A stretch of 47,993 nucleotides of DNA, from NCBI GenBank assembly GCA_016929115.1, contig JAFGJL010000020.1, forward strand, positions 1 to 47,993, read 5' to 3'. Both the position numbers and the translations under genes were made by a program. Shown piece by piece: positions 26,355 to 35,189 of this stretch. The stretch's first letter is position 1. Every line of letters begins with the position of its first letter. The notes beneath the pieces were generated by a model. That model worked only from the letters and a program-made list of their open reading frames with translations. It ran no database searches and was not told where the DNA came from. Origin of the DNA: Candidatus Omnitrophota bacterium (GTDB taxonomy: Bacteria; Omnitrophota; Gorgyraeia; 2-01-FULL-45-10).

Positions 26355-26390
26355 AACACATGCCCCATATAGTCATTCGCTTGTCTTTTT

Positions 26391-26403
26391 GGGGACAGTC
26401 CCT
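26391..26403. repeat. Half copy of the GGGAC-GTCCC palindrome
   Basis: GGGGACAGTCCCT after a T-run, the same near-palindrome as in the pair at 13900-13957. It extends into the stop codon of queF. Confidence 0.6.
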
Positions 26404-26827
26404 ACGCCCTGTACTCCGCCTTTACCGTCGTCTTTATGCCGCCGCGCGCGTTGAACTCTCCGACGATCTCCATCCACCGTGGCTTACAGCTCTTTACGCA
26501 ATCATCCAGCATCTTATTTATCACATGCTCGTTGAATATGCCCACGTCCCGGTAAAAAATAGTGTAATATTTGAATGACTTAAGCTCCAGGCATAGCCTG
26601 TCGGGAATATACCGTATGACGATCGTAGCGAAATCCGGCAATCCCGTCTTCGGACAGATGCACGTGAATTCAGGTATGTCGATGGTAATGACATAATCCC
26701 TGTCCGGATACTGGTTTCTCCAGGTCTCTATCGCCGGCGTTTTTAAACGCCTGACCGTTTCCTGAAGCCCTTCATATGAAGACGCCTTTTTTCGTCGTTC
26801 CACTTTCCGGGTCCTTTGCATTGTCAC
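26402..26827 (-). CDS. queF: NADPH-dependent 7-cyano-7-deazaguanine reductase (preQ0 reductase)
   Basis: 141 residues, single-domain (YkvM-like) QueF that reduces preQ0 to preQ1 in queuosine synthesis. Motifs: catalytic Cys in FTCICPKTGLPDFATI, the QueF signature LELKSFKYY, and NARGGI at the end. The GTG at 26827 overlaps the queE stop (GTGA); ATG at 26821 is an alternative. The last gene of the run queD-queC-queE-queF, which holds everything needed from 6-carboxy-tetrahydropterin to preQ1 apart from the GTP cyclohydrolase. Confidence 0.96.
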   Translation of the reverse strand: MTMQRTRKVERRKKASSYEGLQETVRRLKTPAIETWRNQYPDRDYVITIDIPEFTCICPKTGLPDFATIVIRYIPDRLCLELKSFKYYTIFYRDVGIFNEHVINKMLDDCVKSCKPRWMEIVGEFNARGGIKTTVKAEYRA

Positions 26828-27528
26828 GGCATGCCCAGCATTTTATGTATCTGCGGCACTATCCTGGCGTTCACCACGCCTTTGGAAGTGACCGTTTCCA
26901 GAAATCCCACGAGCCGGTCCGCCTTCACGGCCGCATCGGCCTTCCGCACCGGAGTGGCCGGCTGTATTATGAGCGGGACCTCGACGCCCGCGCTTTTTAT
27001 GAGCTCCGCGGCCTTTTCAAGGTCCTCTCCCTTGGTCTCATGCGTCACGACCGCCTTTACGAAGACCTTCCTTTTCGCGGCTATCTTTAAAAACTCGCGA
27101 TGCGCGTCCCAGAAAGGCTTTTCGCGCGTCGCGGAAGGCAGCTTGAAATCCATGGCGATTATATCGACAAGGTCTATGACCTCGCCCAGGGCCCCGGGCA
27201 GCGTGCCGTTCGTCTCCAGATAGATCTTATGGCCGTCTTTCTTTAAAAGCGGGATGAACTCTTTCAGGAAAGAGGCGTAGAGGAGCGGCTCGCCTCCGGT
27301 CAGGGAGACCGAGTGGTGCTTGCCCTTCGCCTTTTCCAGGGACCTCACCTCGGCCGCCAGGCTCCCGGCGGAATATACCTTCGAGCCCGCCTTGTCCGCC
27401 TCGTCGCAGAAATGGCACTTCATGTTGCACGCCGCGAACCTGACGAAGACCTGTTTCGCGCCGGCGAATATGCCTTCGCCCTGTATCGATGAAAATACCT
27501 CTGTTATGTCGGCTTCTATCGGTTTCAT
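26824..27528 (-). CDS. queE: 7-carboxy-7-deazaguanine synthase (radical SAM)
   Basis: 234 residues. Converts 6-carboxy-tetrahydropterin to 7-carboxy-7-deazaguanine. Features: EVFSSIQGEGIFAGAKQVFV, the radical-SAM cluster CNMKCHFCD (Cys-x3-Cys-x2-Cys), SLTGGEPLL and YLETNGTLP. ATG at 27528, 7 nt after queC. Confidence 0.96.
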   Translation of the reverse strand: MKPIEADITEVFSSIQGEGIFAGAKQVFVRFAACNMKCHFCDEADKAGSKVYSAGSLAAEVRSLEKAKGKHHSVSLTGGEPLLYASFLKEFIPLLKKDGHKIYLETNGTLPGALGEVIDLVDIIAMDFKLPSATREKPFWDAHREFLKIAAKRKVFVKAVVTHETKGEDLEKAAELIKSAGVEVPLIIQPATPVRKADAAVKADRLVGFLETVTSKGVVNARIVPQIHKMLGMP

Positions 27529-27535
27529 GACATCC

Positions 27536-28213
27536 CTAAGATAATACCGGGTCCTTCAGGCCCGCTTCTTTAAAACCTTTCGCCCGTAAAATACATGAGT
27601 CGCATCGGCCGCAGGGCCTTCCGCCGCCCTTATAACACGACCACGTAAGCCGGAACGGCACTTTCAGCGACGTCCCTAACTCTATGATCTGCTTCTTGGT
27701 CTTGCCTATGAGCGGGAACCGCAGCGAGAGCCGTTTCTCCAGTCCGGCCTTCGTGCCGAGCCTCACCGCCCTGTCGAAGGCCTCGAGATACGCCTTCCTG
27801 CAATCCGGATAACCGCTTGAGTCCTGCGAATGCGCGCCTATAAAGACATGCCGGGCTCCGATCGCCTCGGCGTACGACGAGGCGATGCTCAAAAATATCG
27901 TGTTGCGGCCCGGCACATAAGTGCTCGGTATGCCGCCCGCGCGTATGCTGCGCGCGCTCCGGCGGGCGGGAAGCGCCAGATGCTTATCCAAAAGGCTCGA
28001 GCCCTTCCATGGAAAGCGCAGCTTCACTTCATGAAACGGGCAACCGGCATATCGCGCCAGGCGCCGCGCCCTGTCGATCTCGTTGCTGTGGCGCTGGCCA
28101 TAGTCGAACAAGAGGCAGCGGCATTCATAACCTTTCCTGCGCGCCAAAAAGAGCGTGACAGCGGAATCGAGACCTCCTGAAAGAAGCACGACGGCTTTAG
28201 GCTTCGCGGCCAC
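27536..28213 (-). CDS. queC: 7-cyano-7-deazaguanine synthase
   Basis: 225 residues from GTG at 28213. ATP-dependent conversion of carboxy-deazaguanine to preQ0. Motifs: PP-loop VVLLSGGLDSAVTLFLA, LFDYGQRHSNEI, STYVPGRNTIFLSIA, HSQDSSGYPDCRK, SLKVPFRLTWSCYKGG and a zinc site CGRCDSCILR. The GTG at 28213 is preferred because it lies 5 nt after the queD stop with GAGGG upstream; an in-frame GTG at 28261 would add 16 residues overlapping queD. Confidence 0.95.
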   Translation of the reverse strand: MAAKPKAVVLLSGGLDSAVTLFLARRKGYECRCLLFDYGQRHSNEIDRARRLARYAGCPFHEVKLRFPWKGSSLLDKHLALPARRSARSIRAGGIPSTYVPGRNTIFLSIASSYAEAIGARHVFIGAHSQDSSGYPDCRKAYLEAFDRAVRLGTKAGLEKRLSLRFPLIGKTKKQIIELGTSLKVPFRLTWSCYKGGGRPCGRCDSCILRAKGFKEAGLKDPVLS

Positions 28214-28218
28214 GGTCT

Positions 28219-28578
28219 TTAGGCCCTCGAGTAAGTGGCACAGGAGTTCTCGTTCTCCCACACAGCGACAGACCGTATCTTATTGTTCTTTTTCCTCAGC
28301 CTCCCGAAAATAAAGCGGGCAATGTTCTCCGACGTGGGGTTCGTCTTCCTGAAAAACGGATGCTCGTTCAGATACGAATGGTCGAGGTCTTCCAGGGCCT
28401 CGCGCAGGATCGCCTTGGCCTCCTTGAAATCCACGGCCATGCCGTCTTTGCCCAAAGCCGCGTACGCGAAAACCGCTTCGACGTTCCAGTTGTGGCCGTG
28501 CAGGCGCTCGCATTTCCCGTGGTACTGCCTCAGGTTGTGCGCCGCGCTGAAACTGGCTTTGACTTTTATCTGATACAT
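28219..28578 (-). CDS. queD: 6-carboxy-tetrahydropterin synthase
   Basis: 119 residues. First dedicated step of 7-deazaguanine synthesis from dihydroneopterin triphosphate. Zinc histidines in FSAAHNL and LHGHNWNVE, catalytic Cys in HGKCERLHGH, DFKEAKAILREALEDLDHSYLN region and WENENSCATY. First of the que genes; separated from murI by the heptamer inverted repeat. Confidence 0.95.
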   Translation of the reverse strand: MYQIKVKASFSAAHNLRQYHGKCERLHGHNWNVEAVFAYAALGKDGMAVDFKEAKAILREALEDLDHSYLNEHPFFRKTNPTSENIARFIFGRLRKKNNKIRSVAVWENENSCATYSRA

Positions 28579-28598
28579 GATAGATTTACTCGCTTTTT

Positions 28599-28664
28599 AG
28601 CTCATAGCTCTTAGCTCATAGGGAATACCTTAACCTATGAGCTATCAGCTATGAGCTAAGAGCT
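28599..28664. repeat. Inverted array of AGCTCAT/AGCTCTT heptamers
   Basis: Units TTAGCTCATAGCTCTTAGCT then CATAGG (28597-28622) are followed after about 12 nt by CCTATGAGCTATCAGCTATG then AGCTAAGAGCT (28634-28664). A 7-bp-phased inverted repeat able to form a long imperfect hairpin, starting right after the murI stop codon and thus between murI and queD. Compare 1131-1256 and 11288-11355. Confidence 0.85.
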
Positions 28665-28667
28665 ATC

Positions 28668-29465
28668 TTACTCCGCCCTCTTCGCGCATTCTATCTTTCG
28701 ATGCAGGAAACGCTCGCCCATCCTGGCGAAACGGCCGGGCTCGTCGCTTACGAAGAACCTGGATTTTTTGCCTTTGCCCGTATCGTTCAAAAGCCCGCTC
28801 GCGTCGAGCAGGTCCTTCACGCCGGCCGCCACTTCCCTGGCAGAATCTATAAGACGGACGCCCCTGCCCATGGCTTTGCCTATCACTTTCTTGAGGAGCG
28901 GGTAGTGGGTGCACCCGAGGACGACCGTATCGACGCCTTTCTTTCTGAGCGGCGCAAGGTATATCGAAGCTATCTCGGCGGTGACTCTCTTGCCGAGCCA
29001 ACCCTCCTCGACGAGCGGCACGAACATCGGGCAGCTCCGGCAGAAGACCCTGACATCCGGCCTTAATTTGCGGATCTGGCGCTCGTACGCGCCCGACGAT
29101 ATCGTGGCCTGGGTGCCGATCACCCCTATCCTGCCGTTTCTGGTGGAAGAGACCGCGCCCTTCGCGCCGGGCTCTATCACTCCGATGATAGGGACCCTGA
29201 AGCACCTCTTCAGAAAATCGAGGGACAGCGACGAAGCGGTGTTACAGGCGACGACGACGAGCTTAACGTTATGCTTCATCAGGAACTCCACGTTCTCGAC
29301 CGAAAACCTCGTCACCGTCTCCTTCGATTTCGTACCGTACGGGACACGCGCGGTGTCGCCGAAATATATCATCTCTTCGCGCGGCAGGATCTTCCGTATC
29401 TCGCCGACCACGGTCAGCCCGCCCACGCCGGAATCGAATATGCCGATCGGCCTCGTGTCACTCAC
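28668..29465 (-). CDS. murI: Glutamate racemase
   Basis: 265 residues. Makes D-glutamate for peptidoglycan. Motifs: IGIFDSGVGGLTV, YFGDTARVPYGTKS, catalytic Cys in VVVACNTASS and second Cys in VVLGCTHYPLL. GTG at 29465 overlaps the amidase stop by 4 nt (GTGA), so cell-wall synthesis and cell-wall cleavage genes are translationally coupled. Confidence 0.97.
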   Translation of the reverse strand: MSDTRPIGIFDSGVGGLTVVGEIRKILPREEMIYFGDTARVPYGTKSKETVTRFSVENVEFLMKHNVKLVVVACNTASSLSLDFLKRCFRVPIIGVIEPGAKGAVSSTRNGRIGVIGTQATISSGAYERQIRKLRPDVRVFCRSCPMFVPLVEEGWLGKRVTAEIASIYLAPLRKKGVDTVVLGCTHYPLLKKVIGKAMGRGVRLIDSAREVAAGVKDLLDASGLLNDTGKGKKSRFFVSDEPGRFARMGERFLHRKIECAKRAE

Positions 29466-30601
29466 AAAGTGAACCCTTCCGTGCGTTCGTACTCGCTTTT
29501 ATACGCCTCGATGCCCCGGACCAGGGCATCGACGGCCTTATCGAGATATTTTTGGTCCTTAAGCTTCAGCTCTTCCAGCCTGTTAGAGAGATAGCCGACC
29601 TCGACAAGGACCGAGGGCATGCGCGTGCCCTTAAGGACATAGAAACGCGCCGTCTTGGTGCCCCTGTTCCTTGTAAGAAAGCTCCTGTCGACCGCCCTGC
29701 ATATATGGCTCGCCAGCTCCATCGACTCGTGCCTGTTCTCCGTAAGTTTCATGTCCCACAGCGTCGTGCCTAACCCTTTGGAATTCTCGCCGACCGCCGT
29801 GCCTTCCTCCAATTTCAACGAGGCGTTCTCAAACGCTTCAAGGGCCCGGGAGTTATCGTCGGTCGCTTCGGAAAGATAATAGCACTCGAAACCCGTCAGT
29901 GAGCGCGAGCGCGAAGAATTCAGATGGATGCTGACAAAGAGGTCTGCGTCCGAGCGGTTCGCGATATCGACCCTTCCCGGCAGGGAAATGAACGTATCGT
30001 CGCTGCGCGTCATGATGACCCTTATGCCGCGGGCTTCAAGGGCCTTCTTAAGCTGCCGGGCGACATAAAGCGCCTGGTCCTTCTCCTTTATCCTGAACCT
30101 TCTGCTGATGGCGCCTGGATCCTTGCCGCCGTGGCCGGCGTCAAGAACGATAGTCTCTATCGTGTATTTGCCTGACGGCGCGGCAACTTGCGCCGGCGCG
30201 TAGGTCTGCCCCTGTGAGGCATAGCGCGGGGCAGTTTCTACGATGGCATTGAGGCCGTTCCTGACCAATGAAAGCGGGACATACACTACGCTGCCGGTCA
30301 CCAGCACAGGCCTATCGAGGCGCTTTTCGACGCCGTTAACCAGGATCACGTCACTTCCCGCCCTTAGGACTATCTTCCCTTTTCTCTCGATGGCAGCGGT
30401 GTTCATGAATGGGTCCCAGTCCCATCGCAAACCGTACGCGTCGCACAGGGGTATCAGCGGGATATACTGCGTGCCCTCAAATACCCTTACGTCTTTTTGT
30501 AATGAGGGGTCGAGCCGGAGATACGGCCCCTGGCTCGCGCACCCGGCGATAAAGAGGGCGACGAGGCAAGCTGCGACGATGAATCTTGTACTAGGTTTCA
30601 A
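29462..30601 (-). CDS. Lipoprotein N-acetylmuramoyl-L-alanine amidase with copper-amine-oxidase-like N domain
   Basis: 379 residues. Lipoprotein signal ends in the lipobox LFIAGC (Cys about 21). Residues about 35-130 form a Cu_amine_oxidN1-type domain (two RVFEGTQYIPL / SVVYVPLSLVRNGL-like repeats) and about 148-370 an Amidase_3 zinc domain: VLDAGHGGKDPGA, the zinc Glu region, SIHLNSS and the catalytic Glu in VLVEVGYLSN. It cleaves the stem peptide from peptidoglycan in the periplasm. The start is TTG at 30601 with AAGGAAG 6 nt upstream; no ATG fits. Cu_amine_oxidN domains are commoner in Firmicutes, so its presence beside a lipobox is noteworthy. Confidence 0.93.
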   Translation of the reverse strand: MKPSTRFIVAACLVALFIAGCASQGPYLRLDPSLQKDVRVFEGTQYIPLIPLCDAYGLRWDWDPFMNTAAIERKGKIVLRAGSDVILVNGVEKRLDRPVLVTGSVVYVPLSLVRNGLNAIVETAPRYASQGQTYAPAQVAAPSGKYTIETIVLDAGHGGKDPGAISRRFRIKEKDQALYVARQLKKALEARGIRVIMTRSDDTFISLPGRVDIANRSDADLFVSIHLNSSRSRSLTGFECYYLSEATDDNSRALEAFENASLKLEEGTAVGENSKGLGTTLWDMKLTENRHESMELASHICRAVDRSFLTRNRGTKTARFYVLKGTRMPSVLVEVGYLSNRLEELKLKDQKYLDKAVDALVRGIEAYKSEYERTEGFTL

Positions 30602-30666
30602 GATTTTCTTCCTTGCTTACTTTCTCTGTGTCCCTCCGGTGCTCCCATGGGTCGCACCTGCGGGAC

Positions 30667-31111
<445 letters not shown>

Positions 31112-31145
31112 AACTCAAAAGGTTCGAGTATGTTAATGAGCGTAC

Positions 31146-31595
31146 TTACTTGCCGCGCACGATCCGGCGCAATTCCCGGTCCGCCTCGCGGCGTTTGATC
31201 GCTTCCCGCTTGTCGTAATGTTTCTTGCCTTGCGCGAGCGCAAGCTCTATCTTGGCTATCCCGCCCTTGAAGTACATCTTAAGCGGGATAAGCGCGAGAC
31301 CCTTTGTCGTGACATCAGACGCAAAGCGGCGCATCTGACTTTTGTGCAAGAGCAGCTTTCTCGGCCTGAGCGGATCGACGTTGGCTATATTGCCGAACTC
31401 ATAGGGCGGTATATGAAGGTTAAAGAGGAACAATTCCTTGCCTTCGAACCGCGCAAAGCTGTCTTTCAGGCCGGCCTTGCCGCCCCTGAGGGATTTTACC
31501 TCGGTCCCTTTGAGCTCTATGCCGACTTCAAGGCTCTCAAGGACCTTGTAATCGTGCAGAGCCTGTCTATTTGTTGCTATAACGCTATCCGGCAT
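31146..31595 (-). CDS. smpB: tmRNA-binding protein SmpB
   Basis: 149 residues. Partner of tmRNA in rescuing stalled ribosomes. Motifs: ATNRQALHDYKVLESLEVGI, GTEVKSLRGGKAGLKDSFAR, ELFLFNLHIPPYE, HKSQM and the basic C-terminal tail GKKHYDKREAIKRREADREL. The ATG at 31595 gives a normal length; a TTG 12 codons earlier is unlikely. Directly upstream of ssrA, the common arrangement, so protein and RNA probably share a transcript. Confidence 0.96.
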   Translation of the reverse strand: MPDSVIATNRQALHDYKVLESLEVGIELKGTEVKSLRGGKAGLKDSFARFEGKELFLFNLHIPPYEFGNIANVDPLRPRKLLLHKSQMRRFASDVTTKGLALIPLKMYFKGGIAKIELALAQGKKHYDKREAIKRREADRELRRIVRGK

Positions 31596-31637
31596 TCTAA
31601 TATCTATATCATAATTTTCATATAAAAGCAAGACGAG

Positions 31638-31666
31638 TTGACAGCCACCATATTTTGCTGTATACT
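31638..31666 (+). promoter_or_regulatory. Sigma-70 promoter of tRNA-Leu
   Basis: TTGACA (31638-31643), 17-nt spacer, TATACT (31661-31666), 13 nt before the mature tRNA 5' end. Confidence 0.85.
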
Positions 31667-31679
31667 TTATGGGCTTGAC

Positions 31680-31764
31680 GCGGACGTGGCGGAACTGGCA
31701 TACGCGTACGGCTCAGGACCGTATGGGGCAACCCTTAAGAGTTCAACTCTCTTCGTCCGCACCA
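31680..31764 (+). tRNA. tRNA-Leu(CAG)
   Basis: 85 nt including encoded CCA. Acceptor GCGGACG/CGTCCGC, anticodon stem TACGG/CCGTA with loop CTCAGGA (anticodon CAG), a long variable arm (class II) and T-arm with GTTCAACTC. Own promoter and terminator. Confidence 0.96.
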
Positions 31765-31782
31765 CTTTATCAGCCTGACAAT

Positions 31783-31816
31783 AAAAAATCCTCTCTGACC
31801 CATGAGAGGATTTTTT
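31783..31816. terminator. Bidirectional intrinsic terminator between tRNA-Leu and the TPR gene
   Basis: AAAAAATCCTCTC / GAGAGGATTTTTT, 13-bp stem in all with an 8-nt loop; U-runs in both directions. Ends tRNA-Leu on the plus strand and the bioY-to-TPR operon on the minus strand. Confidence 0.92.
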
Positions 31817-31841
31817 ACTTGAACTTCTTTTTACTGCCGCC

Positions 31842-33647
31842 CTACAGTTCCTTCAGCTTATTCTCCAGCTTCTGCCTTAGCTCCGGAAAGCGGTGCCCGC
31901 ACTCTTCAAGGCCCTTCTCGAAAGCCTTCCTCGCCTTTTCCTTGTCTTTCATCTCGAGGTAGTCATCGCCTATCCACATATATGCCTTGATGACATCGAC
32001 CCTATCTTTCATAAGGGGCATCCCTAGGACAATAGTCTCTATAGCCTTTTTGTGGTCGCCTTTCAACTCGTAAAGGTGCGCCAGGTTAAAATACGAATTG
32101 CTGTAAAACGGGTCTCTTTGTATGGCAGCGCGGAATTCTCTTTCCGCATCATCATACCTCTTTAACTCGGCATAAGCTATCGCCAGGGAATTGCGTGTAG
32201 CCAGAAGATCGGGGTCGATCCTGACAGCCTCCTTCAGCTCTACGATCGATTCCTCATAACGCTTCAGGTTCAGGTAACAATTACCCAGATTGTCATGGGC
32301 ATTTGCGTAATTTTTAGACAAGAAGGCCGCCTTCTTCAGGGGCTTTATCGCCTCTTCGTATCTGCCCTCGGCAGCCAGACTGCCGCCAAGAGAAACAAGG
32401 GCCCATGCGTTCATCGGATAATCCCTGACCATCTTCTGGCTCAAAATAACGTTGCGTTTCCAATCCTCGTTGCGCACGAAAGTTCTTACCGAATAGGCCA
32501 TGACAAGCACGGCCGCTATGACCAGGGCTGCCCGCGTCCTCCTGCTGGACTCAAATACCCCCCCAGACAAAGAACGGCCGGCTATCCTCTCGATAAGTAC
32601 GGCCAGGAGCAGGCAAAAACCGATCGAAGGAAGATATGCGAATCTTTCCGACATGAGGGATTTAATGGGGATGATATTGGAGACCGGCAAGAGCGTTATG
32701 AAAAACCACCAGATGGCAAAAGAGGCCTTCTTTGAGCGCCTGAAAGCGAGCGGCATAGCCACAGAAAATATCAGCAGGAGAAATAGCGCGGAAAAGAAAG
32801 GCCGGCCGTGCAATATCGAATCGTAGATCGGGATCGAGCGGTTTACGCAAAGTTTCGCCGGCAATGCCAGGACCTTTATATAATCGACGACGGCGCCGGT
32901 CATGGAGGCGAAAGTGGCATACGGGCTACCTCCCCACCAGGTTGTCTGGCCCACCTGCCCAATCAAGGCAGTCCTAACCAGGACGTAGAAGACCGCTAAG
33001 GCCATGAAAGGCGCGTAGCCCAGCAGCCTTTCCCGAAGAGGCCTTGATCTGCCGAAATGCATATCGTAAACGACCAGCATAAGAGGCAGCGTAACGGACA
33101 TCTCTTTTGAAAATAGGGCGGCGCCGCATAAAAGAACGGACGCGATGTAGCAATATACACGGCCTTCTTTAGAATATTTCACATAGAAGATGAAGGATGA
33201 AAGATAAAAAAAAAGTGAAAGGACGCCGGCCCTGCCAGCGATCCACGAGACCGCTTCTGTCTGGACAGGGTGCGTCGCGAACAACAGCGCGGCAAGGGCC
33301 GCAAGGAAGATGTCGCCGAAAATAAGCCCAAAGAGAATGAAAACAAGCGCGCCATTGACCGCGTGGAGCAGGATGTTTGACAAGTGATAACCGAACGGAT
33401 TGAGTTTCCAGAAGAAATGATCGATAGCGTAAGACAGGGCCGTAAGCGGCCTGTATATCTCGCGCCAGAACCCTCCGCTAGAAATTGTGTGGGGGTCGGT
33501 AAAGAGGGTCGCTATTCGGCCGAGCGTCTTTATGTGCGGATTGGCGGTGACAAAAAAGAAGTCGTCGGAGAAAAATTCGCCGCCGGCTACATTGGAGTAG
33601 ACCGTCAGCCCTACGGCGAATATCAGAACAGCCAGGGCCGCCTTCAT
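31842..33647 (-). CDS. Polytopic membrane protein with C-terminal TPRs (TMTC-like)
   Basis: 601 residues. About ten transmembrane helices (1-390) in a GT-C-like arrangement, with the early loop SDDFFFVTANPH carrying the acidic pair expected of GT-C mannosyltransferases, FWREIYRPLTALSYAIDHFF, and HPVQTEAVSWIAGRAGVLS. The C-terminal part (about 415-600) holds roughly four to five TPRs (YANAHDNLGNCYLNLKRYEE and similar). Eukaryotic TMTC proteins O-mannosylate proteins; in bacteria the role is not established. The ATG overlaps the deacetylase stop by 4 nt, last gene of the bioY operon. Confidence 0.85.
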   Translation of the reverse strand: MKAALAVLIFAVGLTVYSNVAGGEFFSDDFFFVTANPHIKTLGRIATLFTDPHTISSGGFWREIYRPLTALSYAIDHFFWKLNPFGYHLSNILLHAVNGALVFILFGLIFGDIFLAALAALLFATHPVQTEAVSWIAGRAGVLSLFFYLSSFIFYVKYSKEGRVYCYIASVLLCGAALFSKEMSVTLPLMLVVYDMHFGRSRPLRERLLGYAPFMALAVFYVLVRTALIGQVGQTTWWGGSPYATFASMTGAVVDYIKVLALPAKLCVNRSIPIYDSILHGRPFFSALFLLLIFSVAMPLAFRRSKKASFAIWWFFITLLPVSNIIPIKSLMSERFAYLPSIGFCLLLAVLIERIAGRSLSGGVFESSRRTRAALVIAAVLVMAYSVRTFVRNEDWKRNVILSQKMVRDYPMNAWALVSLGGSLAAEGRYEEAIKPLKKAAFLSKNYANAHDNLGNCYLNLKRYEESIVELKEAVRIDPDLLATRNSLAIAYAELKRYDDAEREFRAAIQRDPFYSNSYFNLAHLYELKGDHKKAIETIVLGMPLMKDRVDVIKAYMWIGDDYLEMKDKEKARKAFEKGLEECGHRFPELRQKLENKLKEL

Positions 33648-34498
33648 GCGCCCCTTTCCAAAAGCAGGTCTTTATATGATATGAGCTTCACGCTTTTATT
33701 GTCGAGTGCTTTCCTGACGCGCGGGCTCGTCAGGGCGAACAGTTCTGTCTCGCAGTTGATATGCCAGCGGTACCTGTCGACGACCTCAGGCCCAAGGAAC
33801 CCCGGGTGGCAGACAAGTTCCGTCGTCCCGTCTTGTAGGCCGCCTATAATGCCTATAAGCGCGCCCTCATTAAGATCGCCGGAATCGAGGAACCCCCTGA
33901 AGTGACCGGTATACGCAAGGCCGCTCTTCCGCGCTATATCTCCCATGCGTTTTTCGAAACAGGAAAGGACTATGGAGCGATAGAACTTCGCGGGGGCCAG
34001 GGGCACAGGCCCGCCCTCCCCGCGGGGATACCTTATGGAGGGGATATCGTACTCCTTCGCGAGCCGGACGAATATCTTGAGGATCTCCGGCACCATGTGG
34101 ACGTGCTCGTGGCTGCTGATATTGGTTATCCGGATATTCAGCTTCCGTAAGCGCTCAAGCTGGTTCTTGAGCTCGAGATATATTTCGTCCCGCTTCACCA
34201 TTCCGAGAAAAAATTTCAGAAGGAATTCGTTGTGATGCGGATAGAACCGGCCTTCCTTTGTGACAAGCGTCGGGATCCTGGCAGGGTCCGTGACGGGGAC
34301 GGTCTCGCTCAGGGCAAGGTGCGCGCCGATCTCTTCGAGTTTCAATTCCGCGGCCAGTCGCGCGGCGTCGTCGAAGGCCTCGCCGCTCGGTATCGGGCTT
34401 ATGAAAGTCACTATGCCCTCCCGGCAGGCCCTGGCAATGCCTTCGTTAATCGACTTTGCCAAGCCGAGGTCATCGGCATTTACGATAAGTTTTTTCAT
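33644..34498 (-). CDS. ChbG/HpnK-type carbohydrate deacetylase (YdjC family)
   Basis: 284 residues. Metal-dependent deacetylase of N-acetylated sugars or glycolipids. Metal ligands are seen in VNADDLGLA and SSHEHVHMVPE, and the late CHPGFLG motif is present. HpnK deacetylates N-acetylglucosaminyl hopanoid, ChbG acts on chitobiose; the substrate here is unknown, but the neighbours (a polyprenol-phosphate-type glycosyltransferase and GT-C enzymes) favour a lipid-linked or envelope glycan. Overlaps both neighbours by 4 nt. Confidence 0.88.
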   Translation of the reverse strand: MKKLIVNADDLGLAKSINEGIARACREGIVTFISPIPSGEAFDDAARLAAELKLEEIGAHLALSETVPVTDPARIPTLVTKEGRFYPHHNEFLLKFFLGMVKRDEIYLELKNQLERLRKLNIRITNISSHEHVHMVPEILKIFVRLAKEYDIPSIRYPRGEGGPVPLAPAKFYRSIVLSCFEKRMGDIARKSGLAYTGHFRGFLDSGDLNEGALIGIIGGLQDGTTELVCHPGFLGPEVVDRYRWHINCETELFALTSPRVRKALDNKSVKLISYKDLLLERGA

Positions 34499-35187
34499 CC
34501 GGCGAACTTACAGGCGAGCATGTCCCAGAACGTCCTGGCCACGATGCTCGGTTTCGAGATCATCGACTTTCCTTTTGTGCGCAGCTCGAATATAAGTCCG
34601 TATTGTTTTACCTTATGGCCTTTGCGCATCGCCTTAAGGAATATCTCGACGTCGATGAAGGGGCTTTTTGATTTGAGCTCCATCCCGCTGAACACCTCGC
34701 GCTTATAGAGCTTAAGGCCGGAATTCACGTCGTGTATATTGAGCCCGAAAAGAAGATGCACCAGGAAATTGTAGGTCTTCGACATCACTATCCGCTTGAA
34801 ACTGGAATCCTTGATGACGAGGCTGTAGCTCGTAACGATATCCGCGTCATCCAAAAGCCTTAGCGCCTTATGCACATCCGCTTCTTTGGCGGGAAAATCG
34901 GCATCCGTGTAGATGACGACCTCCTTGGACGCGCTCAACAGGCCCTTCGCGAGGGCGCCGCCGAACTTCGTGTTCTTCTTGAGCCGTATAGACTTTATGT
35001 GCAGGTCCTTCGAGGCGAGGGTGTCGACCAGGAGGCCGCAACCGTCCGTAGAGCCGTCGTCAACAACGATAAGCTCGTAATCATCGGCCAGCTGCGCGGC
35101 AAGATGCGCCGCTTTGCGGAGCGTATATTCTATGTTCTCCGCTTCGTTGTACATCGGAAATACGAATGAGACCGATCGTTTCTGCAT
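34495..35187 (-). CDS. GT2 glycosyltransferase, polyprenyl-phosphate type
   Basis: 230 residues. GT-A fold with VFPMYNEAENIEYTLRKA, LIVVDDGSTDG, the DXD-like YTDADFP and the DVNSGLKLYKREVF acceptor region, as in DPM1-like dolichol/undecaprenyl-phosphate mannosyl or glucosyl transferases. It has no C-terminal membrane helices. It would make the lipid-linked sugar used by the GT-C enzyme encoded just upstream. ATG at 35187 lies 2 nt after that gene's stop. Confidence 0.88.
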   Translation of the reverse strand: MQKRSVSFVFPMYNEAENIEYTLRKAAHLAAQLADDYELIVVDDGSTDGCGLLVDTLASKDLHIKSIRLKKNTKFGGALAKGLLSASKEVVIYTDADFPAKEADVHKALRLLDDADIVTSYSLVIKDSSFKRIVMSKTYNFLVHLLFGLNIHDVNSGLKLYKREVFSGMELKSKSPFIDVEIFLKAMRKGHKVKQYGLIFELRTKGKSMISKPSIVARTFWDMLACKFAG

Positions 35188-35189
35188 GG

